A stretch of 64,000 nt of DNA. It comes from Tanypteryx hageni. Its lineage: Eukaryota; Arthropoda; Insecta; Odonata; Petaluridae. Shown piece by piece: positions 11,140 to 23,439 of this stretch; within the stretch, counting starts at the first letter, position 1, and every line of letters begins with the position of its first letter. A program made the translations under genes and the position numbers. The DNA lies in contig CM054120.1 of NCBI GenBank assembly GCA_028673005.1, positions 73,209,533 through 73,273,532 of the forward strand. Direction: 5' to 3'. The notes below the pieces were generated by a model, which searched no databases, was not told the DNA's origin, and saw only the letters and a program-made list of their open reading frames with translations.

Positions 11140-13671
11140 CAGTGGTTCTCGACATTTTGGTGCTCGTGGCACACTTTGGATATTCATTTATTTTCGCGGC
11201 ACACAGGAATTAGATTTGAATTAGGAACTAATTTATCATAAAAATACCTATTTATATTATGGCGTATATGTGTTGGACCAAATTAAGTTATGATATTGTA
11301 AAACAAAATAAATGATGATGTTTTGTAAAAATATATTTTTTTAAATCTTACCTAATGTTACACTTGAGCTTGGGATTTCTAATAATTGCACTGAGATTTA
11401 AAGGTATTCGTCATAAGCAGACTCATTTCATCTTCAACATAGTTTAGCCGTTCCCTTTTTCCTCATCTAATGTTTGTTCGTTTCGAGAACCCAAACTCAC
11501 ACAGATGGGATGTAGAAAACTGCATCAAAACTTTCAAATCTTTTTCCGCAATTTCTGAATATTCTTCTCTAACAGAAATACAGAACATATTCATAGACAA
11601 TTCGGCGTATTTGATTTTCAGAGTGCTATCAGTTGAAATAGAGACTAACTCTTCTTCGCAGAGAGTAAAAGCACATAATACATTTGTCACTGGTGTGAAT
11701 GGGTTCCTTACCCAGTAGTATTTCTCTGTAATCAAGGATGGAATGTAAAGCTTGATATTGTGCTCAAGAGTTGCTAAATGTTCCACCACGATAGCGACAA
11801 TTTCTTTCACATGGGGTTTGGAATCAGAGAAAACATTTCAAGATTACTTTTTCTAGCTCTCTTTTTCCAGATGGCTATTTTTCTCTGCAATGTTAGTAGT
11901 TTATCCGTAGAAGTTAGGATGTTTTCATCTCGTTCCTGCATGCTGGTGTTCACACTTTTTAGATACCAAAAATATTTCTGCAAATATGCTAATTTGGCAC
12001 ACCCTAGTTTACAGCTCACATATTTACATCTTTAAGCTCATATACACTAGCCAACACTCTTCCCCTTGGCAGCCATATTATTTTTGTGTGTAAAACTAAA
12101 TATTCGTACTGTGAATCCATAGCATTACAAAGCTATTTGTAGAGGTTGGTCACTAGAGATCTTGATTTTACGTAATTAACCATTCCGAAAACTTGGTTTA
12201 ATACGGACTTCAAGACAATTCCTGATGTCTTTGCAAACAGGGCTTCCTTGTGCAAAGACAATGTGTAGTTATGGTATTTGGATTCTGTTGTTTTAAAAGT
12301 GAGACGAAACCTTTGACAGATCCCAACATGGATGGAGCACCGTCGGTACAAATTCGAGAACATGACTTCCATGAAGTTTCTGTTCTAAGTAGGAAGCCAA
12401 AGCATCCAATATATCTTGACTTTTTATGTGTTCTGAGAGTTCTCTGTAGCACAGAAATTGATTAATTAATTCATTTTCATGAATAAAGCAAATAAATGCT
12501 AAAAGTTGTGCTTTGCCGCTAATAGTGGTTTACTCATCAACTTGCAAAGCGAAGTCAGACCTTTTAAACTTATTAGGATCATATTCCTCCACGAATTGTA
12601 TCATTAGAAAGAGGAATTTCAGCTATTTCTTGTTCCGCTTCATCACCGAGAATTGTCCTAACTATTGCATGGCCCGCAGGCGAAATAAATGACTCAGCTA
12701 TAGTTTGAGGCTTAATTTTTTTAGCCATGATTTCTGCTACCTGATCAGAAGCAACATGAACTCTCTCAGACATTTGCACGTTTTTTTCGAATTAACTCGC
12801 ATGTTTAGAATGCTGTTCCATCAACTTTTTGAAAGAGTTCAAAAGTTTTCCTTCAAGGTTAGCATGTACTGTGGTGAAATTTTGTTTCAATTTTCTGGGA
12901 ACGGCTTCGTTTGATAGATTCTAACCGCACACAACACACATTGGAATAGGACAATCTTTATCTCCACACCAAGAAAAGCCCAGATTCAAATAACTGGCCA
13001 TATACTTGCGAGAAACCTTAGGAATCTTACATAGCTTTGCCTTGCTCGAACTGGGTTTTTCCTAAATATGTTATCCATATTTTTCACCTTTAGGTTTTCT
13101 TGTAATAAATCTGTCCATTTTTACGGGCGCAACTTTTATAATTTTCAAAAATGATAATTGGAATAAACAACAAATATCACACAGTATTCTACCAACGGTA
13201 ATACACAAAAAACTTAATAAAACTAATTTTAAACGGAATAAATTCACGAAGCATACATTCACAAACACCAAATTAGTATTAGCCTGCCACGAATCTAGGC
13301 TAGTACTGAGTTGATAAAGGAATGCGCCAGTGTCGCGCACATCCAGGGATGTGAACACAGACGTAGTATGCTACGTCATCGTAGAGACTTAGAGATCAAT
13401 GATGACCAATTATGTGTTTATGACTCAAGCACAAGAGATTCGTTCACTACGTCAATTTTAACAATGTTGCTGCCAGGCTTTCTGTTTACGCGCATTCCAA
13501 ACAGTGATACTTTTGGAATGGATTAATTTAATCTTAATATTTTGTGTTAATTTCTTTGTTAAAACTGTGTCGGTGGAAGACGTGCAGATTTTCTCTTCGA
13601 AATCTCGCGGCACACTTGGGAAATGTCCGCGGTAAACCAGTGTGCCGCGGCACACAGGTTGAGAATCACTT
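11140..13671 (-). mobile_element. ZBED-type hAT element, full length but degraded
   Basis: The left end starts CAGTGGTTCTCGACATTTTG at 11,140. The right end, read in reverse, is a close match (AGTGATTCTCAACCTGTG, ending 13,671). An imperfect 8-bp duplication flanks it (GTGTAAGG at 11,132-11,139; TTGTAGGT here and GTGTAGGT in sister copies at the right edge). At ~2.5 kb this is the only copy in the window that retains both ends. The right end contains the 14-16-bp palindrome GTGTGCCGCGGCACAC and repeated GGCACAC words, a likely subterminal transposase-binding region. Confidence 0.8.
11463..13022 (-). pseudogene. ZBED5/SCAND3-like hAT transposase pseudogene
   Basis: Minus-strand pieces appear in the expected N-to-C order. 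The BED-finger region lies around 12,790-13,010 (broken here). A 66-codon stretch at 12,579-12,779 includes SERVHVASDQVAEIMAKKIK and IVRTILGDEAEQEI. The central block at 12,210-12,452 has CTDGAPSMLGSVKGF and NTITTHC, a hallmark of this hAT group (C-T-D-G-A-P-x-M, then H-C). The C-terminal dimerisation region at 11,463-11,810 has FCISVREEYSEIAEKDLK and LMQFSTSHLCEFGFS. Stops and frameshifts separate the blocks, so it is inactive. Confidence 0.85.
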
Positions 13672-13825
13672 TTGTAGGTGTAGCAGCTAAATAATTTATT
13701 TTTTAAAATAACTCTCCAACAATGTATTATATGGGAAAATGCTTCGAAAAACATTGTAGAAAAATAAATTTTCAATAGCTTTTATTCCAGTATGTTGTTA
13801 CATTTATAAAATATTAAAAATAAAC

Positions 13826-14870
13826 GGATTAGGAAAAAGAGTAAACACATACTTCTGTATGTGTCGATATTTACCAAAAACAAACTTTTTGTTTTACAGA
13901 AATGTCGAATATAAAATTTCATATTGATCTGGTTACGAGTTTTTTAGTTAAGAGTACCCACAAAATCCCGGTCACTGAAACACACACAGATACAACAACA
14001 GACACACACACAGGCACACACATAGACACATACAAATACACTGACAGACATGCACACAGACACACACACACACACATACAGGGACACATCCACAAACATA
14101 ATCGAGAATCCGCAACTTCGTATACAGAGAAAGTAAAAAACGTAGGGGACAAGAGTAAACACATACTTTTGTTTGACCGATATTTACCAAAAACAAATCA
14201 GCACTATTTCCTTTAACAGATATGTCAAATATAAAATTTCATATTGATCTGGTTAATAGTTTTTTAGTTAGAGCACCCACAATATCCCCGTCACAGAGAC
14301 AAAAACAAACCCACGCACAGACACACACACACAGGCACACACATAGACACACACAGATACACCGACAGACATGCACTCAGACACACAGACACACACACAC
14401 ATACAGGGACACAACCACAAACATAATCGAGAAAATAGTTTAAACTTTTTCAATGGAACATATTTTCCATGAAATCTCGAATTTGATTTTTTTTATGAAA
14501 AAATTGCTTCCGCTACTTCGTATATGGAGAAATTAAAAAAAGGAAAGCGACCAGAGTAACCATCCACTTCCGGTTATCCGACTTTTAACAAACATTAATC
14601 AGTTCTTTTCCCTTTAACAAAAATGTAAAATAAGAAATTTCCCGTTATAATGATCAATAGTTTTCAAGTTAGAGCACCCACAAAATTCCAGTCACAGACA
14701 CACCCGCAGACATCATCGAGAAATAGTTCAAACGTGCTCAGGGGACCTTGAAAATTGCATTTTCGTTGAAATCTCGAACTCGATTTTTTTCATGAAAACA
14801 ATATTTTATATTTCGTAAATTGAGAAAGTAATAATTCGGGCGCCTTCTCTTTCTTACTAAAGAGTTCAAA
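13826..14870. repeat. Three tandem subrepeats (two CA-expanded, one not)
   Basis: Subrepeat a (about 13,826-14,145) and b (14,146-14,545) carry CA-rich cores at 13,980-14,092 and 14,296-14,412. Subrepeat c (14,546-14,870) has the same flanks (CCGACTTTTAACAAACATTA, GAGCACCCACAAAATTCC, CATCATCGAGAAA), but only a short CACAGACACACCCGCAGAC in place of the expanded tract. Subrepeat b is the empty-site version: TAAAATTTCAT occurs once with no 91-bp insert. Confidence 0.8.
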
Positions 14871-15102
14871 GCACCCTTTCCTTACACATAAAGTATAATA
14901 ACGACAATAAAATCTCAGGGTTTAACAATGAAACGTTTGGCAAGGCAACATATCATTACAAAACTTAAAAATTACCAAAAAATATTATTTAAAATTATAA
15001 CATGAGCGATTTCGAAACGAAGTCAAGCATCGACGATAAGAACAGAAATTTTTGTTCATTTTTCTTTAAATAGTCCCTGTCTGAAGATAGTATGTGAGTT
15101 AA
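14871..15102. other. Core segment linking subrepeats to next unit; no gene
   Basis: It matches the stretch at 56,712-56,945 of the right-hand array and ends at a ~570-bp deletion near 15,102. There the text jumps from GATAGTATGTGAGTTAA to TCCACTATTAGAAG. Nothing coding is seen. Confidence 0.6.
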
Positions 15103-15808
15103 TCCACTATTAGAAGAAATTACGCCGCGAGTTTGCTTCAGCCCTGGTCAAACAATCCCTTACTTGGACAAAAAACAATTGCATAGGCCTGCTCAACCCA
15201 ATCATCACGATGCAAGAATGACAGTTATATAACAATGGCGAATTTTAATTATACGTTCAAACGATAGCCCACACTCGGAATAATCTTTGTTAACTCCTGT
15301 CGATATGCACGAATTAGTCCTATTTTATACAATAATAAACCTTGGAGGCGGAGGTGGCGTCAGGACAGGAATAAGAACATAGTCAACCACAGACTTAATA
15401 TTCACGTAGATATGAAGTTAAAATTCTGTCTGCCGCAAAAGTTGCGCCGCTGAAATTGTAAATATACATTTGGAAATGACGTACATTCACAACCGATGTC
15501 ATTGTACGATTTTAACCCAGCAAATTCAACATAAAAGTAACAGATACCATTAAATTATTATTGCCGCTTATTTGTAATTATTTATTCTATTTTGAACCCG
15601 CAGATGTTATTTTTCGATATTTTCCTCACAAATTTAGCAATAATGCAACATCCACAATTTATTTGCTGTTATCGGAACAAAGCTAATATTAATCCATCAC
15701 GGATTGATGGTGGTGAATAATATACTATGTGTTTCTTGTAAATCCGTGTTTTAATGGTGATTTGAGTGTAACAGTAAGATACACAGATCAAGAGATAAGT
15801 GTATTGAA

Positions 15809-16009
15809 ATGAATCCGATTAAGGATGTTATGGTGAAATATCAAGCAATATTGAAGAGTGAGTGTGAGATGCCAACCTCATCATCTCAACCCGGGAGGCT
15901 GAGGAAGACACTGGGAATCTCCTTAAGCAAAGTAGGAATTGGGATGAAGAAGACGAATAATATGAATGAAGATCAACGCAATCCAAGCCGAGGGGGAGGA
16001 TGGAAGTGA
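15809..16009 (+). other. 66-codon open frame of the core, unknown
   Basis: The frame starts MNPIKDVMVKYQAILKSECE and is rich in Lys, Ser and Arg. In the right-hand array the same ATG (53,967, for example) runs only 38 codons, because CTTAAGC here is CTAAAGC there, which makes a stop. Downstream in the array, in a different register, lies a Cx2Cx4Cx2C string (LECINCGESGCFYC, about 58,482-58,523). It may be a decayed N-terminus of an unrecognised transposon protein. I see no known domain and cannot call it a functional gene. Confidence 0.3.
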
Positions 16010-16412
16010 ACGTGGAAAGGAAACCAACCTAAGCTGGGAGCCGAAGAATCTCCTAAAGCTAAACCAACATAATTGGAATGCATAAATTGCGGGGAAAGCG
16101 CATGCTTTTATTGTTCAAGATAGAAGTTTAAATCAGGAGCATAAGGTTAGGGTAGTATTGTTTTTTGGCGGTAGGAGCGCAAATGGAATGGTGGGGTGTT
16201 AACAGGATATTCCATTAATAATATTCGTGGTTATAAAGCATTTTCTTTATGACTGGTTAACATGACCTGCTATTTAAAAATTTTTAATTTTAATAATACC
16301 GAGTAAACCAAATTAGTGAACAACACTGCATTTAGTTGAACTCAGCAATTTCATTGGTTTATGTATTTGCTATCTCATTTCTGTCGGTCAGGAAAATTCA
16401 TATCATATATAT

Positions 16413-17791
16413 CATCATCATAGGTAGTCTGTCCGTAGACAGGTCCGTGATTATTATTGGTTAAACCTGGTTCTCCATATACTCCTATTTTCCGCTGTCC
16501 TCTTTATATCTTGATAACTCTCTTTCCCTTTCAAATCGTCTATCAGCTGAAACCTTTTCCTACCTCTTTCCCTTTTCCCATCTAGTTTTCCTTCTAACAC
16601 GTCTTTAATCATACTCTCTCTCCTCAGGTAATGTCCAACCCAGTTAGCCTTCCTCTTTCTGATAGTCTGTATAATCATTCGCTTCTCTCCTATTCTTCGT
16701 AGCACTTCATCGTTTTTCATCCTATCTGTCCATTTTATCTTCAGCATTCTCATCCAAGTCCACATTTCAAAGCTTTCAAAGTATTTGATGTCATTTTTCC
16801 TTAGCGTCCATGTTTCTGCCCCATACAATGCTATACTCCATACGTAGCATTTTATCAACTTCTTGCGGATATCTTCCCTTATATTCCCGGTAAGTAGTTG
16901 TTTCTTTCTCCTGAAAGCTACTTTTGCTTTTCCTATTCTAGTTTTGATCACATCCTTACTTTTTGCCTCTCGTGTTATGATCCTTCCAAGGTATTTATAT
17001 TCTGAAACTTGTTCTAATGGCTTTCCCCCAATAGGTATGTTCAGATTCTCTTCTTTACCCGATATTCGAATGACCTTGGATTTTTCTGTATTTATTTCCA
17101 TACCGTATTTTCTACCAGTTATCACTAGTCTATTTATCATTTTTTGTAGCTCCTCTTCCTTTCTTGCTAGAAGTACTTGATCATCTGCGTATTTTACTGT
17201 TCTTATAATCCTTCCTCCAATTTTGAAATCCCCTGTGCCTTCTAAAGCTTCTTGCATTAGACTTCCTCCATATATATTGAATAGGGTCGGCGATAGGCAG
17301 CAGCCTTGTCTTTTACCTCTACCGATATTTATTCCGCAGGTGTCCACATTCTCAAACCTGACCTTTACAACTTGATTCTCATATAGATTCCTAATCAGTC
17401 TCCTGTCTTTCCAGTCTACACCTATATCCTTTAATATCTTCATCAACTTTTCCCAATTTACTCTATCAAAGGCCTTCTGCCAGTCTACGAAACATGCGCA
17501 GATATCTTGACTGTATTCTATTGCCCTTTCTGATATGATTCTAACTACTCCTATAGCATCTCTAGTTCCTCGTCCTTTTCTGAAACCGAATTGATCTTCC
17601 CCTATTATTTCTTCTGCCTTTTTCTCCAGCCTTTTATTAAGAATCCTCGTGATGATCTTCGATGTGTGTGACAGAAGGCTTATAGTTCTGTAATATTTAC
17701 ACTGCATTGCCTTTGGCTTCTTGTTTAGAGGGATCATTGTTACTTCTAGGAAATCCTGAGGCCACTCTCCCATGTTGTAAATCATATATAA
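16413..17791 (-). mobile_element. 5'-truncated RTE-like LINE insertion, antisense
   Basis: It is inserted into the core/LINE flank of L2 and is absent at the same site in L1 and L3. It is flanked by ATCATATATAT (16,402-16,412 and 17,792-17,802). On the minus strand its 3' end reads GACAGACTACCTATGATGATGAT, a trinucleotide tail like that of the plus-strand LINE at 5,590-5,607. The 5' end is truncated at the start of RT. The open frame inside is unbroken, so this insertion is younger than the composite blocks. Confidence 0.85.
16454..17785 (-). CDS. Reverse transcriptase fragment of an RTE-like LINE (443 codons)
   Basis: Non-LTR reverse transcriptases copy element RNA at a nicked target. This frame is uninterrupted and carries FGFRKGRGTRDAI (residues 66-78), motif A FVDWQKAFD (99-107), motif B GRGKRQGCCLSPTLFN (155-170) and motif C KYADD (198-202), followed by YKYLGRIIT, LYGAETWTL and the C-terminal GHYLRRESMIKDVLEGKLDG. 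The endonuclease domain and the RT N-terminus are absent, because the element is 5'-truncated at the first codon shown. The ATG is therefore internal and not a natural start. It is not expected to make an active protein, but the key catalytic aspartates are intact. It serves as the best reference for the degraded LINE copies nearby. Confidence 0.85.
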   Translation of the reverse strand: MIYNMGEWPQDFLEVTMIPLNKKPKAMQCKYYRTISLLSHTSKIITRILNKRLEKKAEEIIGEDQFGFRKGRGTRDAIGVVRIISERAIEYSQDICACFVDWQKAFDRVNWEKLMKILKDIGVDWKDRRLIRNLYENQVVKVRFENVDTCGINIGRGKRQGCCLSPTLFNIYGGSLMQEALEGTGDFKIGGRIIRTVKYADDQVLLARKEEELQKMINRLVITGRKYGMEINTEKSKVIRISGKEENLNIPIGGKPLEQVSEYKYLGRIITREAKSKDVIKTRIGKAKVAFRRKKQLLTGNIREDIRKKLIKCYVWSIALYGAETWTLRKNDIKYFESFEMWTWMRMLKIKWTDRMKNDEVLRRIGEKRMIIQTIRKRKANWVGHYLRRESMIKDVLEGKLDGKRERGRKRFQLIDDLKGKESYQDIKRTAENRSIWRTRFNQ

Positions 17792-17820
17792 ATCATATAT
17801 ATATACTTATATAATTAAAT

Positions 17821-18768
17821 AGCCTAAGAAATTTGGAAAGCAAACCAAAGACCGCGGATATAGAATGGAAAGTAATTAAAACCAGTATAAAGGATAACTT
17901 GGATAAAGAGATTGGCAAACAAGAGAAGAATATCAGAAAATCATGGATCACTAAGGAAATGCTGGAGAAAATGAATGAGAGGCGAAAATGGAAAAGCGTT
18001 TACAGTGAAGAAAGTAGAGCTAACTATAGACGTATATACAATGAGTTGAGAAGGGTAACAGATAAAGCTAGAGAAAATTGGATAAAAGAAAAATGTGATG
18101 AAATACAACAAATGGAGTAGTTAGGAAGGTAGGATATAATGTACGCTAAGGCACAGGAATTAGAAGATTGGAAGTCTACTGGAATTCGTGGTAAAGGAAA
18201 TATTAATACGACACGAAAGAGTGGCCTCGGGATTTCCTAGAAGTAACAATGATCCCTCTAAAGAAGAAGCCAAAGTCAATGCAATGTAAAGGCTACGGAA
18301 CGATAAGCCTTATGTCACACACTTCGAAGATCATCACGAGGGTTCTTAATTAATGGCCAATAAAAAAGCAAAAGAAATGCAAGGGGAAAATTATTTCTGT
18401 TTCAGGAAAGGACAAGGAAATAGAGATGTTATAGGGGTAATTAGAATCATACCAGAAGGGGCAATAGAGTACACTCAAGATATCTCCGTATGTCCAGTAG
18501 ACTGACAGAAGGAAAGGAAAGCCTTTTGAACAAGTCTCAGACTATAAATACCTTGGAAGCATCATAACAAGAGAAGCAAAATGTACGGATGAGATGAGGA
18601 CTAGAATAGGAAAAGCAAAAGCGGCTTTCAGAAGAAAGAATCACCTACTTACGGGGAATATAAGGGATGATATCCGCAAGAAGTTCATAAAATTCTATGT
18701 ATGAAGTATAGCTTTGTACGCGGCAGAAACATGGACGCTAGGGAAAAATGACATCATATACTTTGAAA
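17821..18768 (+). pseudogene. RTE-like LINE remnant, copy in L2
   Basis: It follows the same left flank (ATAATTAAAT, 17,811-17,820) as L1 and L3. It starts with a 95-codon linker frame at 17,833-18,120 (ESKPKTADIEWKVIKTS..., NYRRIYNELRRVTDKAREN). A further private deletion near 18,210 joins the linker to EEWPRDFLEV-like sequence. It shares the RT-core deletion (near 18,510) with L1 and L3. It ends at 18,768, fused to hAT interior. Confidence 0.8.
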
Positions 18769-18772
18769 TGGT

Positions 18773-20419
18773 AATGGAAGAAATTTTCTAATGTACAAAA
18801 AAGGGGACGTACGGGTCGCATGCGTAGGCTAGGTAACATAGTCGAGCACCCTGTCGAGGCACTCAGTTCTATCGAGAAAAATCCTTAAAAAACCAAGTGA
18901 AGGTTAGACCTCCATGTGCATCCTTGTTCACGTTAAACGGGGCTTGTGGGCTCCCGCCAATAGATCTCTAAATGACACACTTGGGGCGAAACCCAGCTCT
19001 AGCAGTGGGGGGTGTCTCCTAAATCCTCATAATTTTGTCAGCGCCAGGGTCCAGCGGAGGACAAGGACGGTGTTATAGAGGAAAGGCACTCTATTCTCCT
19101 CCTTACACGGCCTTTAGCGTGTTTTTAAAATTTCATTTTCTATAAAGTGTGTAAGTATAACTTTCTCCCGATTAGTTCCTTTCTATAAAGAACACGGTAG
19201 GTTTTTAATGGTTTTGGTTTATTTTACTTCATCGTAATAATTTAAATTTATTTTTTTCAGTCGACTTATTGAACAAGAAAAATAAACCTGGTACACTGGT
19301 GTCCTTCATACAGAAGCGTCCAAAAATAAAATCAAATACTTCAAATGAATGTCAATCTCAGTGTCAGCTCCCAGTTGATTTAAATAAACCTACTACTTCT
19401 GGTTCCAATTAATGGCGGCCTGCAGAAAATCCAATTTATCCTTGTTAAATTGAATAAAGGAAATTGGTACAATTTACATCCAGTGATAAAAATACTTTTT
19501 TGATGTAGGAAAATTTCCTTATGTGTACATAAGTGAGATTGATAAATGTAGAATTTTAAAGTGTGAGTGGATACCTGCAGATTGTTTATCATTTCCGTAT
19601 TCTGGGTACAAAAAATTGGCATAGATGTAAAGTTTAACGATTCTGAGATACATTTAAAACAAAGTTATTGGCTAATATTCTCTGAAAATCTAAAAGGTGT
19701 TTTTTGTAAATATTTTTTTTAATTCGCTAAGTTTGGTGGTTTACATGAGCAAATACGCGTACAGAAATTAGTTTTTCAGCCGTTGATTGAATATACAAGA
19801 TTATTAGGAAATTCTTCAGAAAAATAATTCTTACCATAAAAACTCTCAACTTGTTGCAAAAACGTTTATAAAAACCGTTGAAAGTCTTTCCGGTGACGTC
19901 AGATATGTAATAAATAATGAAAAATATAAACAAGCCCAGGGAAACAGAGATAGATTAGTCAATAATCGAATCCGTTATTTATCTGAGATGAAAAAATATT
20001 GCATTGAGAGGACATTGGGACGATGGCTCATTGCTAAAAAACACGGTTACTAACTCTGTTACAAACGAAGCTAATTTTTGTGAGTTACTGCGTTTTTATA
20101 TAGCAGCAAGAGATACAATGCTACAGGAACATATAAAAAACACTTCCTCTAGTGCCACTTACATAAGTAAAAACACAGAAAATGAAATATTAGAGTTTTG
20201 TGGTGAAGAAATTAAAGAGAGTATCTAAACAAAGGTTTAAAAAAGCGAAAGATATACTATGAAACTATTTCTCTCATATACTGTAAGTATTTGTTTATTT
20301 ATTTTTATATTATGCTAAGATATTCTAGAATACATATTTTTTTTTGTTGAGTTATTTCTTTAAGAATTTATTGTTTTTTTCCTAATATATATTAAACTTG
20401 AAGACTGGATCCGCCCTTG
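18773..20419 (+). mobile_element. TTF/ZMYM1-type hAT remnant, left end lost (L2)
   Basis: It matches 7,897-9,540 closely, including the DUF4371 frame at 20,004-20,228 (RGHWDDGSLLKN, NEANFCELLRFYIAARDTML). The right TIR GGATCCGCCCTTG ends at 20,419 and is followed by CCTGTACA (20,420-20,427). The left TIR and its TSD are gone, because the LINE at 18,768 runs straight into the hAT interior. Confidence 0.85.
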
Positions 20420-20427
20420 CCTGTACA

Positions 20428-21589
20428 CGTTATAATACTAAACTCGGTTTTACAGTTATACTGCTAAATTTTAAGCCAATTCCTTCGGAGCTCAAAGAAT
20501 GAATTTAATCAAAGCGTAAGATGAATAAAACTTGACAGTGATATCTTTTGAAACATTACATTTTCTACAAATTTGGCTGGTAATTTGAACGTCAATTTAT
20601 TAAACTATGAATTTGGTTATCCATTCGTGTTGACAAGACAATTTCGTCAATGTGACTGAAGGGTACGCAGTCACTTTCACCCTTTGGAATTTTAAATATC
20701 AATGATAGAAACCCGTTAAGTTCGAAATAATCCTGCCAGAGAAAAGGTAATGTTTTACACACAGCAATGCTCTACCTACAAACAGCCGGTAAAAAGTGAT
20801 GGAGGACAAAATTTAATAGGTAGCAGACAAAGCGTTCGTATGCGAAAATGGGAGAAGTTAGGAAATTTGGATATAATGCGTCTGAAGGAGAGCTACCCAG
20901 GAAAAAAGTCAACGCTAAGAGGGAATTGAAGGGTCATACGCGAAATAACCGCACACGTTCATCCAGTATTGGCGAAAGAATGGCATACAACGGCGATCAA
21001 TTGGTATGGATACCGACGAAATGACGAAGTGAACAGTCAAAAGAGTTGAACGAAATCAAAAGCAAATTTTGAGAAAGCTATTCTTAAACAATGAGGCGGA
21101 TTTGCTGCGTTTTAGAAAGGGCCGTTTTATCGCCTAAGACAAGGCTCGGCGCACTTTCAAAGGAAAAGTCAATTTTTGATTGATATTTCTAATCATTCCA
21201 AAATATGAGGAAGCTGCACCGTGGTAATCTGCATGACATTTTTTATTTCTTTCATTGGCAGTCCATCGGATATAACAAAAGGCAGTTCTAGTAACGAGAA
21301 CGGAAAAGATGATTTCAGCAATTTTTTCGCAACATTATTGAGATCTATCTCTAGCACCTTTTAAACGTGTTACCCTCTGTCATAGGATCAGGATGAAAGG
21401 TGTTTATTTTCACCATTTGATTAATGCGGGTGTGAGTGTATATTAATAGTCAGAAAGTCTAAATAGTTTTGGACATATAAAAATATTGTATCGTAATGTT
21501 GTTCAAATAAATATTCATTATATATGTAAGAGTTTTACATATATCACGCTGAGAGAAATACATTTAGCTAGCTACATTTTTCAGGGGAG
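20428..21589. other. Shared flank, L2 copy; no gene recognised
   Basis: It corresponds to 9,549-10,708 in L1 with scattered substitutions and small indels. No conserved reading frame is seen. Confidence 0.5.
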
Positions 21590-21735
21590 AATGAGCAGGA
21601 GAGAGCAAGAGAGAATGGAAGGGAAAATAGAGAGGGAGAATGGGAGGGAGGGAGAGGGAGAGTGGGGAGTGAGAAGAAGAATAGGAGAGGATTAAAAAGG
21701 GAGGGCAGGAGGAGAATATTGGGATTGAGAATCCA
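21590..21735 (+). repeat. Purine-rich block, L2 copy
   Basis: A shortened equivalent of 10,709-10,926. It is cut off at 21,735, where sequence jumps directly into BED-hAT interior (GAATCCATAGCATTACAAAG, equivalent to 12,114). Confidence 0.8.
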
Positions 21736-23289
21736 TAGCATTACAAAGCTATTTGTAGAGGTGGGTCATTAGAGATCTTGATTTTACAAAATTAACCATT
21801 CCGAAAAATTGGTTTAATGCGGACTCCAAGTCTACTCCAGATGACTTTGCAAAAAGGGCTTCCCTGTGCAAAGACAATTGGTGGTTATGGTAGTTGGATT
21901 CTGTTGTTTTAAAACTGAGACGAAACCTTTGACAGATCCCAACATGGATGGAGCACCGTCGGTACAAATTCGTGAACTTGACTTCCATGAAATTTCCGTT
22001 CTAAGAAGGAAGCCAAAGCATCGAATATATCTTCACTTTTTATGTGTTCTGAGAGTTCTCTGAAGCACAGAAATAGACTAATTAATTCATTTTCATGAAT
22101 GAAGCAAACAAATGTTAAAAGTTGTGCTTTGCCGCTATTAGTGGTTTACTCGTCAACTTGCAAAGCGAAGTCAGGACTTTTAAACATATTTGGAAAATTT
22201 TCCTCCACGAATTGTATCTTTAGAAAGAAGAATTTCAGCAATTTCTTGTTCCGCTTCATCACCGAGAATTGTCCTAACTATTGCATGGCCCGCAGGCGAA
22301 ATAAATGACTCAGCTATAGTTTGAGGCTTAATTTTTTTAGCTATGATTTCTGCTACCTAATCAGAAGCAACTTGAACTCTTTCAGACACTTGCACGTTTT
22401 TTTCGAAGAGACTCGCTTTTTTAGAATGCTGTTCCCTCAACCTTTTGAAATAGTTCATATCTTTCCTTCAAGGTTAGCATGCATTGTGGTGAAATTTAGC
22501 TATAATTTTAAGGGAATGGCTTCGTTCGATAGATTCTCACCGCACACAACACACATTGGAATAGGACAATCTTTATCTCCACACAAAGAAAAGCCCAGAT
22601 TCAAATAACTGACCATATACTTGCGAGAAACCTTAGGAAACTTGCTTAGCTTTGCCTTGCTCGAACTGGTTTTTTCCTAAATATGTTATGCATATTTTTC
22701 ACTTTTAGGTTTTCTTGTAATAAATCTGTCCATTTTTACGGGCGCAACTTTTATTATTTAAAAAATGCTAATTGGATTAAACAACAAATATCACACAGTA
22801 TTCTTCCAACGGTAATTCACAAAAAACTTAATAAAAAATTATTTTATACAGAATAAATTCACGAAACATACATTCACAAACACCAATTTGTAGTATTAGC
22901 CTGCCACGAATCTAGGCTAGTACTGAGTTGATATAGGAATTCGCCAGAGTCGCGGACATCCAGGGATGTGAACACAGATGTAGCATGCTACGTCATCGTA
23001 GAGAATTAGAGATCAACGATGACCAATTATGTGTTTATGACTCAAGCACAAGAGATTCGGTCACTATGACAATTCTAACATCGTTGCTGCCAGGCTTACT
23101 GTTTACGCGCATTCCAAAGCAGTGATACTTTTGGACTGGATTAATTTAATCTTAATATTTTGTGTTAGTTTCTTTGTTAAAAATTTGTCGGTGGAAGACG
23201 TGCAGATTTACACTTCGAAATCTCGCGGCACACTTGAGAAATGTTCGCGGTAAAACGGTGTGCCGCGGCACACAGGTTGATGTCCACTG
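21735..23289 (-). pseudogene. ZBED-type hAT remnant, L2 copy
   Basis: On the minus strand it keeps the central block (about 21,830-22,070, including the CTDGAPSMLGS-type stretch) and the BED-finger region (about 22,370-22,610, broken by indels). The right TIR ends at 23,289 (CCACTG), followed by GTGTAGGT. The C-terminal dimerisation region and left TIR are missing. Frames are interrupted throughout. Confidence 0.8.
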
Positions 23290-23439
23290 GTGTAGGTGTA
23301 GCAGCTAAATAATTTATTTTTTAAAATAACTCTCCAACAATGTATTATATGGGAAAATGCTTCGAAAAAACATTGTAAAAAAATAAATTTTCTATAAGTT
23401 TTATTCCAGTATGTTGTAACATTCATAAAATATTAAAAA

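Larger units (their letters stand above)
3535..15102. repeat. Long-form composite repeat, copy L1 (most complete)
   Basis: This is the fullest long copy. It has a short piece of core (3,535-3,812), a ~1.07-kb internal deletion, the core/LINE flank (3,813-4,052), an RTE-like LINE (4,053-5,607), the LINE's downstream flank (5,618-7,868), a TTF-type hAT (7,869-9,540), its flank, a purine-rich block, a BED-finger hAT (11,140-13,671), three CA-rich subrepeats, and the segment leading back to the next unit. Order and orientation match L2 and L3, so these are duplicated blocks and not independent insertions. Confidence 0.85.

Noticed and set aside
13919..14453. Cys/Val-rich and His/Thr-rich open frames that look like small secreted or cysteine-rich proteins
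   Set aside because: They lie wholly on CA-rich subrepeat cores; the composition is the repeat translated, and the same happens at 2,889, 3,314, 51,476, 51,910, 55,756 and 60,003.
16863..17180. 105-codon plus-strand frame
   Set aside because: Antisense shadow of the RT frame at 16,454-17,785.
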